Shown piece by piece: positions 1 through 8,400 of a stretch of 47,786 nucleotides of DNA. Origin of the DNA: Bordetella parapertussis (lineage in GTDB: Bacteria > Pseudomonadota > Gammaproteobacteria > Burkholderiales > Burkholderiaceae_C). The stretch is taken from the NCBI GenBank assembly GCA_945875935.1, contig CAMCNE010000007.1, positions 1-47,786 on the forward strand. The letters are read 5' to 3'. The notes below the pieces were generated by a model. The model saw only the letters and a program-made list of their open reading frames with translations. It searched no databases and was not told where the DNA came from. The position numbers and the translations under genes were made by a program. How positions within the stretch are numbered: the first letter of the stretch is position 1; each line of letters opens with the position of its first letter.

Positions 1-1
1 C

Positions 2-640
2 AAAAACGGCAGCTTCGAGTCGCTCACCATCAACAACAGGACGTGGACGGTCGTGCCGGGCAAGAATTTCGATGATGCCCTCAACACCAAGGACGCCACC
101 AAGTACATGGCAGATTGGGACACCGACCTGACCAGCGGCGTCGAGGTTCGCAGAAACGTGGCCGGTGTGGCCCAAGAAGGTTTCAACTTCATCGAGCTTG
201 ACAGCCACTTTGGCCCCTTCAACGGCGCCACCTTCGACAACAACACGCACGGCAACTCCACCAACAGCTGGATCTCGCAGGCTGTAGATACGGATGCCGG
301 CCACATTTACCACCTGAGCTACTGGTTCTCGCCACGCGGCGGAGTTGCGTCGGCGTCGAACGACATCAACGTCTACTGGAACGGTTCCCTGCTGACGACC
401 AACACCGGCTCGGGCCTTGGTCAAAGCGGCAACGTCTGGCAGCAATTCGAATTTGATGTCACCGGCACGGGTGGATGGGACACGCTGAAGTTCGCCGCTG
501 GCGGAACTGCGCAGACCTACGGCGGTTCGCTCGACAACGTGTCGCTCGTCGCTGCCGTACCAGAGCCAGAGACCTACGCACTCATGATGGCTGGTCTGGG
601 CGCCGTGGCCTTCATGGCCCGCCGCCGCAGGCCGAAATAA
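2..640 (+). CDS. PEP-CTERM sorting-domain protein, 5' end outside the window
   Basis: The frame is open from the first bases of the window, so the start codon lies upstream; the first visible in-frame residues, KNGSFES, resemble the beginning of the mature part of many PEP-CTERM proteins. The body is rich in Asn, Gly, Ser and Thr, as in beta-sandwich extracellular proteins. The C-terminus has the tripartite signal: VPEPETYAL, then a hydrophobic stretch, then a basic ARRRR cluster before the stop. Family knowledge: such tails are recognised by exosortases after Sec export and are cleaved during transfer to the surface, often in exopolysaccharide producers. An exosortase B gene lies at 31425-32318, which makes this a candidate substrate. 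The biological role of the body is not recognisable. A strong terminator follows at 668. Confidence 0.9.
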   Translation, partial: KNGSFESLTINNRTWTVVPGKNFDDALNTKDATKYMADWDTDLTSGVEVRRNVAGVAQEGFNFIELDSHFGPFNGATFDNNTHGNSTNSWISQAVDTDAGHIYHLSYWFSPRGGVASASNDINVYWNGSLLTTNTGSGLGQSGNVWQQFEFDVTGTGGWDTLKFAAGGTAQTYGGSLDNVSLVAAVPEPETYALMMAGLGAVAFMARRRRPK

Positions 641-667
641 CCTGGCTTAGCAACCTCACACAACCCG

Positions 668-697
668 AACCGGCCCTTGCGGCCGGTTTTTTCTTTT
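668..697 (+). terminator. Rho-independent terminator after the PEP-CTERM gene
   Basis: The arms AACCGGCC (668-675) and GGCCGGTT (681-688) pair perfectly over 8 bp around a 5-base loop and run straight into a T-rich tract (TTTTTTCTTTT). It lies 28 bases after the stop codon and separates this gene from the secretion operon downstream. Confidence 0.92.
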
Positions 698-861
698 CTG
701 GCGTTGGCTCACTCGAGAACGCTCTGGCATAGCCCCTATGGGCTATTTATCTGAATGCAACCTTTGCGGTACCGTCACGGTATCCATTTAGCATCCATTC
801 ACTAGCAATCGTTATCCCACAGTCCGCTTCGCACACGGCCGTGTTGAATGCCTCTGAAATC

Positions 862-1080
862 ATGATCAAGTCCATCACCGCACTGCTTTGGCTGTCTCTG
901 GCCATCGGCAACGCCCACGCCGCCGGCAACGCGCCGGTCGAGACGCCTCGTCATCTCGGCGCGCCGGTGGTGGTCAGCCAGGCTGGTGACACGACGCTGC
1001 CGGCAGCCACCTGGCTGCTGCTGATCATTGGCATGGGAAGCCTGGGCGCCGCCGCCCAGCGCCGCCGAATCAAGGCCTGA
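862..1080 (+). CDS. Tiny secreted protein with PEP/VPLPA-CTERM-like tail
   Basis: Starting at ATG 862 the product is 72 residues. It opens with a signal peptide (MIKSITALLWLSLAIGNAHA, then AGNAP), followed by only about 25 mature residues, and ends in a sorting-like tail: TLPAATWLL, a hydrophobic stretch of about 18 residues, then AQRRRIKA. The tail resembles VPLPA-CTERM or PEP-CTERM signals (Pro-containing motif, one membrane helix, terminal Arg cluster), but the core motif is not canonical. An upstream in-frame GTG at 841 would add seven residues in front of the signal peptide and is less likely. No good ribosome-binding site is visible at 862. The gene sits about 100 bases before the type I secretion operon, on the same strand. 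Role unknown; if the tail is cleaved, almost nothing but a short peptide would be released. Confidence 0.62.
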   Translation: MIKSITALLWLSLAIGNAHAAGNAPVETPRHLGAPVVVSQAGDTTLPAATWLLLIIGMGSLGAAAQRRRIKA

Positions 1081-1169
1081 GTTCCTTGCCCTGCCCCCCC
1101 CAAAAAGGGGGATTTCCCAAAAATAAAACCTTGCGCAAACTGTTCCCAAGAGCCAATTGAGCGGCTCTC

Positions 1170-1175
1170 GGGGAG
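1170..1175 (+). promoter_or_regulatory. Ribosome-binding site that selects a TTG start
   Basis: GGGGAG lies six bases before TTG 1182. The next in-frame ATG, 17 codons further on, has only a weak AGCGCAGGG upstream. This favours TTG as the start of the exporter gene. Confidence 0.6.
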
Positions 1176-1181
1176 CAGTAC

Positions 1182-3443
1182 TTGTCTCATCACCAGCAGG
1201 CGCGTCGATTCGAGCCACTGCCAAGCGCAGGGATGACCGAAGCCCCGTCAAGCGCCCCTGAACCCCACCCCGCCTTGCTGGCGCTTTGCGTCATGGCGCG
1301 GCTGCACCACCTGCCTGCCGACGCGGCCACGCTGGCGCATCAACTGGCCTGGCCGTCAAATCACCAACCCGACTGCAATGACCTGCTGCTGGCGGCTCGC
1401 CAACTGGGTCTCAAGGCCAGACTCAGCCGCAGCAGTGCCGATCGGCTGAATCTGGTCGCGCTGCCGGCACTCGCCGTGCTGCGCGCAGAAGGCGAGTCGG
1501 GCGGGCTGCGCGTGGTGGTGCTGGCGCAATGCGATGGCCAGCGGGTGCTTTTTCAAGAGCCCGGCGCGGCTTCCAACGCAAGACCGACCATCGAGCCGCT
1601 GGAGGTGTTTGCCGAGCGCTGGACGGGCGAGCTCATCCTGATCACCAGCCGCGCCTCGCTGGCCGGTCAGTTGGCAGCCTTCGACTTCAGTTGGTTCATC
1701 CCCAGCCTGGTGAAACACCGGCGGCTGCTGGGCGAGGTGCTGCTGATCAGCTTGTTTTTGCAGCTGTTCGCGCTGGTCAGCCCGCTGTTTTTTCAGGTGG
1801 TGATGGACAAGGTGCTGGTGCACCGGGGCTTGACCACGCTCGACGTGCTGGTGATCGGGTTGCTGATCGTGGTGGTGTTCGAAAGCGCACTCAGCACGCT
1901 GCGAACCTATGTGTTCAGCCACACCACCAGCCGCATCGATGTGGAACTGGGCGCGCGGCTGTTTCGCCATCTGGTGCAGCTGCCACTGGCGTACTTTCAG
2001 GCGCGGCGGGTGGGCGACTCGGTGGCGCGCGTGCGCGAGCTCGAGCACATCCGCAGCTTTCTCACCGGCAACGCGCTGACGCTGGTGCTCGATGTGATGT
2101 TTTCGGTGATCTTCATCGCGGTGATGCTGCTGTACAGCGTGCCGCTGACGCTGATCGTGCTGGTGTCGCTGCCCTTGTACGTGGGCTTGAGTCTGGCGGT
2201 CGTGCCGCTGCTGCGCGCGCGGCTCAACGAGAAGTTCGCCCGCGGCGCCGAGAACCAGGCGCTGCTGGTTGAAACCATCAGCGGCATACAGACCGTCAAG
2301 TCCAGCGCGCTCGAGCCGGTGATGTCGCGCCGCTGGGACACGCAGCTCGCCGCCTACGTGTCGGCCAGCTTTCGCACGCAGACGCTGGCCAGCGTGGCCC
2401 AGGAGGGCGTGGGCCTCATCGGCAAGCTGGTGAACGCGGCCACGCTGTGGTACGGCGCCCATCTGGTGATGGAAGGCGAGCTGACCGTGGGCATGTTCGT
2501 GGCCTTCAACCTGTTTGCCGCGCGGGTGAGCCAGCCGGTGATGCGCCTGGCGCAGATGTGGGCCGATTTTCAGCAAACCGGGATTTCGATGGCCAGGCTG
2601 GGCGATGTGCTCAATGCACGCACCGAAGTGCCGCCCAGCCACGCGGCGCAGTTGCCTCCGATCAAGGGCCGCATCACGCTCGACGCAGTGAGCTTTCGCT
2701 ACCGGCCCGAGGCCGCGCCGGCCTTGCAGAGTTTCAGCCTCGACATCCAGCCCGGCGAGGTGGTGGGCATCGTGGGCCGTTCGGGCTCGGGCAAGAGCAC
2801 GCTGACGCGGCTGGTGCAGCGGCTGCACACGCCTGAGCAGGGCCGCGTGCTGATCGACGGCATCGACATCGCCCTGGTCGATGCCGCGCAGCTGCGCCGG
2901 CAGATCGGCGTGGTGCTGCAAGACAACTGGCTGTTCCAGCGCAGCGTGCGCGAGAACATCGCCATCGCCGACCCGGCAGCCCCCATCGAACAGGTGGTGC
3001 AAGCAGCGCAACTGGCCGGCGCGCACGACTTCATCTCGCAGCTGCCCGAGGGCTACGACACGCTGGTGGGCGAACAGGGCGCGAGCCTGTCGGGCGGGCA
3101 ACGCCAGCGCATCGCGATTGCGCGCGCGCTGTTTTGCCGCCCGCGCATCCTGATCCTTGACGAAGCCACCAGCGCGCTCGATTACGAAAGCGAAGACATC
3201 ATCCAGCGCAACATGGCGCAGATCTGCCGCGCACGCACGGTGCTGCTGATCACGCACCGCCTGAACGCGCTGCGCCATGTTCATCGCATCGTGGTGATGG
3301 ACCGCGGCCAGATCGTCGACATCGGCACGCACGAGCAGCTGATGTCGCGGCCTCAGGGTCTGTATGCGCATCTGTGGCGTCTGCAAGAAGGCCCTGCCGC
3401 TGCGCCAACAGACTCCACCAAGGATGCGGGGTCCGAGAAATGA
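1182..3443 (+). CDS. Type I secretion ABC exporter (permease/ATPase) with degenerate C39-like domain
   Basis: This 753-residue inner-membrane exporter would pump the RTX protein encoded three genes downstream. Residues about 28-150 form a C39-peptidase-like domain; where C39 enzymes have the catalytic Cys, this protein reads HPALLALCVMARLHH, so I infer a HlyB-type docking domain without protease activity. A six-helix membrane domain follows (about 175-470). The ATPase domain shows Walker A GRSGSGKS at about 532-539, signature LSGGQRQR near 636, Walker B ILILDEATSALD near 656 and H-loop LLITHRL. Domain order and length fit type I permease/ATPases. TTG is taken as start because of the GGGGAG at 1170. 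Its stop overlaps the adaptor start (ATGA at 3440), which implies translational coupling. The outer-membrane TolC partner is not in the window. Confidence 0.95.
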   Translation: MSHHQQARRFEPLPSAGMTEAPSSAPEPHPALLALCVMARLHHLPADAATLAHQLAWPSNHQPDCNDLLLAARQLGLKARLSRSSADRLNLVALPALAVLRAEGESGGLRVVVLAQCDGQRVLFQEPGAASNARPTIEPLEVFAERWTGELILITSRASLAGQLAAFDFSWFIPSLVKHRRLLGEVLLISLFLQLFALVSPLFFQVVMDKVLVHRGLTTLDVLVIGLLIVVVFESALSTLRTYVFSHTTSRIDVELGARLFRHLVQLPLAYFQARRVGDSVARVRELEHIRSFLTGNALTLVLDVMFSVIFIAVMLLYSVPLTLIVLVSLPLYVGLSLAVVPLLRARLNEKFARGAENQALLVETISGIQTVKSSALEPVMSRRWDTQLAAYVSASFRTQTLASVAQEGVGLIGKLVNAATLWYGAHLVMEGELTVGMFVAFNLFAARVSQPVMRLAQMWADFQQTGISMARLGDVLNARTEVPPSHAAQLPPIKGRITLDAVSFRYRPEAAPALQSFSLDIQPGEVVGIVGRSGSGKSTLTRLVQRLHTPEQGRVLIDGIDIALVDAAQLRRQIGVVLQDNWLFQRSVRENIAIADPAAPIEQVVQAAQLAGAHDFISQLPEGYDTLVGEQGASLSGGQRQRIAIARALFCRPRILILDEATSALDYESEDIIQRNMAQICRARTVLLITHRLNALRHVHRIVVMDRGQIVDIGTHEQLMSRPQGLYAHLWRLQEGPAAAPTDSTKDAGSEK

Positions 3444-4900
3444 GTGGACCCCAGTCGACCCGACCCGATGCCGTGCATCCGCTGCGCGAACTGGCGCGTC
3501 GTTATGCCGCCGTCTTCGCCATGGTCTGGCAACACCGCCACGAGCTGGCCGGACCGGCTCGGCACGCCGATGAAGCGGCCTTTTTGCCGGCAGCACTGAG
3601 CCTGCAGGAAACCCCGGTGCATCCGGCGCCTAGGCGCTTCGCCCTGGCCATTTGCGCGCTGTTCGTGGCCGCCCTGGCGTGGGCGTGTCTGGGCCATGTC
3701 GACATCGTGGCGGTGGCATCCGGGCGCATCGTGGTGAGCCAGCGGACCAAGACGCTGCAGCCGCTGGAAACCAGCGTGGTGCGACAGGTGCGCGTGAAAA
3801 ACGGCGACACCGTGAGCGCGGGCCAGGTGCTGGTGGAACTGGATGCCACCAACGCTCTGGCCGATGGCGCCACGCTGGCCGAGCAGTGGCGCGCTGCGGC
3901 ATCCGATGAGCGGCACAGCGCGGCCTTGCTCGAAGCGCTGCGACTCAACCGCGCGCCGGAATCGGCGCTTCCAGCCGCCGGCGTTGATGGCGGCCCGGAC
4001 GACCTCGTCGACACCCCGTTCGAGCGCGGCCAACTGCAAGCCGAATGGGCCGACGTGAGCGCGCGTCTGGCGCGACTGGGCTCGGAGGTGGCGCAGCGCG
4101 AGGCGCAGCTCGCCACCGCCCGCGCGGCGATCGCCAAGCTCGAGGCCACGCTGCCTTTGGCGCGGCAGCGCGAGGCCGACGTCAAGAGCCTGAGCGCGCA
4201 AGGCTTCATGTCGGGCCACGCGGGGCAGGACCGCGAACGCGAGCGCATCATCATCGAGCAGGACCTGCTCACCGAGCGCGCGCGTCTGGCTGAAGCGATG
4301 GCCGCGCAACGCGAAAGCGTAGACGCACGCTCGGCCTATCTGGCCGAGACCCGGCGCGAGCTGGGCGAGCGGCAGGCGCAGGCCGCACTGAAGCGGCAGC
4401 AACTCACGCAAGAGCGCAGCAAGGCCGAACAGCGCCAGCGCCTGACCCAGCTGGTGGCCCCGGTGGCCGGCACCGTGCAGCAAGTGGCGGTGCACACCGA
4501 AGGCGGCGTGGTCACGCCCGCACAGGTGCTGATGGTGATCGTGCCGCGCGACGCGCTGGTCACCGCCGAAGTGGTGATCGACAACAAGGACATCGGCTTC
4601 GTCAACGCAGGCCAGGCAGCGGTGATCAAGCTGGAGACCTTTCCGTACACGCGCTACGGCACCGTGGGCGCCACCGTCAGCAGCGTGAGCGCCGATGCCG
4701 TGACCGACGAGCAGCGCGGGGCCATCTTTCCGGCGGTGCTGGCGCTGCAGCAAACCAGCATCGATGTCGATGGCAAACGCATCGGCCTGAGCCCGGGCAT
4801 GAACCTCAGCGCCGAAATCACCACCGGCCAGCGCCGGGTGATCGACTACCTGCTGAGCCCGGTGCGCCAAGCCATGGATGAGAGCTTGAGGGAGCGGTGA
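3440..4900 (+). CDS. Type I secretion membrane-fusion (HlyD family) protein
   Basis: The 486-residue periplasmic adaptor would link the ABC exporter to an outer-membrane channel. It has an N-terminal cytosolic segment, one membrane helix (FALAICALFVAALAWACL, about residues 58-75), a lipoyl-type strand region (PLETSVVRQVRVKNGDTVSAG), a long Arg/Glu/Ala-rich coiled-coil hairpin and a C-terminal beta-barrel region containing PVAGTVQQVAVHTEGGVV, as in HlyD/LapC proteins. The start is ATG 3440, which overlaps the exporter stop by four bases; an open frame further upstream lies inside the exporter and is discounted. Its stop (4898-4900) touches the start of the next gene, so the whole cluster reads as a single operon. 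Confidence 0.94.
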   Translation: MSGPQSTRPDAVHPLRELARRYAAVFAMVWQHRHELAGPARHADEAAFLPAALSLQETPVHPAPRRFALAICALFVAALAWACLGHVDIVAVASGRIVVSQRTKTLQPLETSVVRQVRVKNGDTVSAGQVLVELDATNALADGATLAEQWRAAASDERHSAALLEALRLNRAPESALPAAGVDGGPDDLVDTPFERGQLQAEWADVSARLARLGSEVAQREAQLATARAAIAKLEATLPLARQREADVKSLSAQGFMSGHAGQDRERERIIIEQDLLTERARLAEAMAAQRESVDARSAYLAETRRELGERQAQAALKRQQLTQERSKAEQRQRLTQLVAPVAGTVQQVAVHTEGGVVTPAQVLMVIVPRDALVTAEVVIDNKDIGFVNAGQAAVIKLETFPYTRYGTVGATVSSVSADAVTDEQRGAIFPAVLALQQTSIDVDGKRIGLSPGMNLSAEITTGQRRVIDYLLSPVRQAMDESLRER

Positions 4901-5442
4901 TGGGGCATCGGTTGAGTGATGGGCAAAAGCGCGCCAGCCTGTTGCAAGCAGGCGTTGCAGTGATGCATGAAAAACCTGCAGGTTTGCGCCGACTCATGCG
5001 GCCTAGCGCCCTGATCCTGACCAGCCTGTTGGCTTGTGCGGCCTGCTCATCGGAAGCCGATCGCCTCGATGCCGAGGCCCAGCGGCTGTGCGCCATCGAC
5101 GGAGGCGTCAAGGTCTACGAGACCGTCGTCTTGCCGCCGGAGAAGTTCAACGAACTGGGGCAGGCGTTGGTGCCATTGGAGAAAGATGACAGAGGGTGGG
5201 GGTACTACGTCAAATCCGAGGGGAAAAGACTTTCAGGACAAGACGGAGCCCCGCAACTGCGCCGCAATGTCGAGTCCGTCGTCCGTGTCTCAGATGGCAA
5301 GACCTTGGCCACGAGTGTTTCGTACCTGACCGGCGGAGGCGAGCTCCTTAGCGGACCCATCCACTTCCTGCCGAAGAGGTGCCCGCCACTTGCTGATCGG
5401 CGGTTGGCTGATCGCGTATTCATGAAGGAGAGCTCACCGTGA
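4900..5442 (+). CDS. Small lipoprotein of unknown function inside the type I secretion operon
   Basis: About 180 residues. GAGGGAG (4888-4894) precedes ATG 4900; an alternative GTG is at 4897, and ATG codons at 4963 and 4996 would give shorter products beginning just before the signal peptide. The hydrophobic stretch SALILTSLLACAACSS carries a lipobox (LLAC), so the mature protein would be lipid-anchored at a periplasmic Cys. The rest is soluble, with a few Cys residues (RLCAIDGG, KRCPPLADR) and a conserved-looking core (KVYETVVLPPEKFNELG). I do not recognise a family. Its stop overlaps the GTG of the RTX gene, so it is co-translated with secretion components and cargo. It may be an immunity, chaperone or surface-retention factor for the lipase-like RTX protein; this is inference from position only. 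Confidence 0.8.
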   Translation: MGHRLSDGQKRASLLQAGVAVMHEKPAGLRRLMRPSALILTSLLACAACSSEADRLDAEAQRLCAIDGGVKVYETVVLPPEKFNELGQALVPLEKDDRGWGYYVKSEGKRLSGQDGAPQLRRNVESVVRVSDGKTLATSVSYLTGGGELLSGPIHFLPKRCPPLADRRLADRVFMKESSP

Positions 5443-8400
5443 ATTTACCCACCACCATTTGCACCGCAGCCGAACTCGCATTCGCGGTCTACGCAACGCT
5501 ACAACTCGGCGAAAACTCCTCTGAAACCATTCAGACAGCGGACGAGGACATGGTTCCCGCGCTCGCCGGATCTATCGCCGACCGGTACCGCGTGATCGCC
5601 ATCCTTGACGACACCGCCAGCGGTGCATACGCAGCAGTGTTCGAGGACAAGCTCAGTGGCGCACGAACGTTGGCCATTCGAGGCACGACGGATGTCAATG
5701 ACATCGTGGCCGACATCTACCTCCTCAGAGGAACCCCGGCAAGCCTCAACCCACAGTACGCAGCACTGGCTGCCCGGGTCATGCAATGGCAGACCGAGGG
5801 CATCGTCGGCGCCAGCACCACCGTCGTGGGGCATTCTCTTGGTGGGTATTTGGCGACAGCTCTGAAGTCCAGCGCCGATTTCACGTTCGGCTTGGCCTAC
5901 ACATTCAATGCGCCGGGACTGGGCTCTGCCGCGGGAACCCTGGGAGAGTTTTTTCAGGGAGCGTTCAACATCGGGGTGCTGTCTTCGGCCGTCTACGACG
6001 TCAGAGCATCCGCTGGCTTGTCGCTCATCGCGGGTCTGGGTCAGCACTGGGGCACAGCGGTACCCGTTGAAATTGAAGCTGCTGGCGGTGCCGGGCTGGG
6101 CAACCACCTGATCGACAAGTTGACTTCATCGCTGGCGGTCATGCGGATGTGGTCGGTGCTGGACCCGACCCTCACGGTTGATCGTGCCAACCAGCTGATT
6201 GCAGCAGCCTCCAACACGTCGGCAAGTTCGCTTGAAAAGTCCGTCGAGGCCACCCTGCGTCTGCTGAACGGACCCAACGTTTCTGCAACCATCGCCACGG
6301 GCGACGTTGACGCGCTCTACGGCAACCTTCTCGCCCTCACCGCACAAAACGAAAACGGTGCCTACACACACCCCGCTTTCTCCACCCTCGCCGGCAATGT
6401 GCGCATCGAGCTTTCCAGCGCCGCGCTTGCCGAATCGGCACGCAATGACTTCAGCTCGCTGGTCAGCCTGATCGGCCTGAGTCCGCTGGTTTTGAGCGGT
6501 GCCGATGCGGCTGGGCAAGCGGCGCTGGATTCGGTGCTGCAAGGCGCGTGGGGCGACCCCTTTTCGCAATGGCAGGCTGATCGCGACGCGGTCGCCGCGG
6601 GGCTGGCGCCAGACCACTACAGCAACGCCTGGCTGAGCGACCGGGCGCTGCTGCTGCAAACCCTGCAGGACCTCAACACGTCGGGCCAGTTCAACAGCGA
6701 CTTGCTGCCCACCGACCGCGTGCTGGAATTCAAGTGGCGCGACGCTGGCAATGCAGCGCAGTCGCTGCTGGCTGGCAGGCTCATCGACGAGCTGATGGTC
6801 TATCGCGAAGCCCTGCCGGTGCAGCGATTGGCTTTTGGCGGTGACGCGGCCGAGGTGCTCGAAGGCACCGACAGCCAACTGGGCGATCACCTCTACGCCG
6901 GTGGCGGCAATGACACGGTGCAGGGCCTGTCCGGCAACGACTGGCTCGAAGGCAACGCGGGTGACGACCAACTCGACGGCGGCTCGGGTGACGATCGGCT
7001 GTTCGGCGGTGCAGGCGCCGACACGCTCGAGGGCGGCGAGGGCCTGTACAACGACACGCTCGACGGCGGCTCGGGCGACGACTTGTATCTGGTGGGCGCG
7101 AATGCGGGCTTTGACAGCATCAACAGCAGCCAGCCCGGCGATCGGCTCGAGCTCAACGGCCGGCTGCTTGACGGCGGCGGCATGCTCATTTCGATCACTG
7201 GCGCGATCACCACCTGGCAGGACCGCAGCACGCCCGGCGAGACGATCAACTACAGCCTGAACGCTGGCACCCATGAGCTGACCATCCGAGGTGCCAACAG
7301 CACCGTGGTGGTGAAGGCTTTCGAGGCCTCGGACCTTGGCATCAGCGTGCCCGTCGACGCCGCCGGCGCGGCGGCCGGCACAACGGTGTTTGCCGATCTG
7401 GCCAGTGGCGCTTACAGCGGTGGCTGGCGCGACGGCGGGTTCGACGCCCCGGCAGGCTCGGCCGAGCACCTGATCAATTTCAATCAGGCGCAACCGCTGG
7501 CGGTGCCGGCGTTTTTCAACATCGACACGCGCGGCGGCAACGACTGGATCGAAGGCGGCGCGGGCATCAGCGGAGTGCCGCTGCACATCACCGCAGGCAG
7601 CGGCAACGACCGCATCTACGCGGGGCTCACGCAAACGCTGACGCAGGCACTGGCAACGCAAGACGCCGTGGCGGCCAGCGGGCGCTCTGACCTGTTGCTC
7701 GACGGCGGCGCGGGCGATGACAGCGTGTTTGGCGGCGCCAGCGATGACGCGCTGTTTGGCGGCAACGGCGACGACACCCTGGTGGGCGGCGCCGGGCGCG
7801 ATGTGATCTTCAGTGACGGCGACTCGGGGCAGAAGCTTGCAGACTGGCGAGCGGGCGTCACCAACCAGCGGTGGGTGGCGGGCGACAACACCGCATCCTC
7901 GACGCTGTACTTCAACGGCGCCGCGCGCTTTGGCAGGATCGACTACGGCTCGGGCAACAACGGCTCCGCGGTGCGCGGGGAAACCCAGTTCTACAACCTG
8001 TACTTCGGACTCGACAGCGTCGACTTCACGACGCTCAGCGCGCTGCAGGGCGTGCTGCTCGCACCCGAGGACTATCTGCCGGGCTGGACCGTGAGCAGCA
8101 ACGGGCGTTTTGACGGCAGCGACTCGCAACTCGGCAGCCACGACCCGCAGCCCGGGCTTTACTTCAACACCAACCGCTACAGCGGACGCGACGTGGTGTT
8201 TGCCGGCGCGGGCAACGACCTGGTCAACGCCGGCGGTGGCGACGACTACATCGATGCGGGCAGCGGCAACGACGTGGCGCGCGGCTATCAGGGCGACGAC
8301 AACATCATCGGCGGCACCGGCAACGACAACCTGCTGGGAGACAGCTATTCGGTCGACTCGCGGCCTGCCGATGTGTACCTGGGCGCTGAATTCCGAACCT

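Noticed and set aside
1094..1111. CCCCC-AAAAA-GGGGG as a terminator
   Set aside because: The stem has only five pairs and no T-tract follows; the C8 run may simply be a homopolymer.
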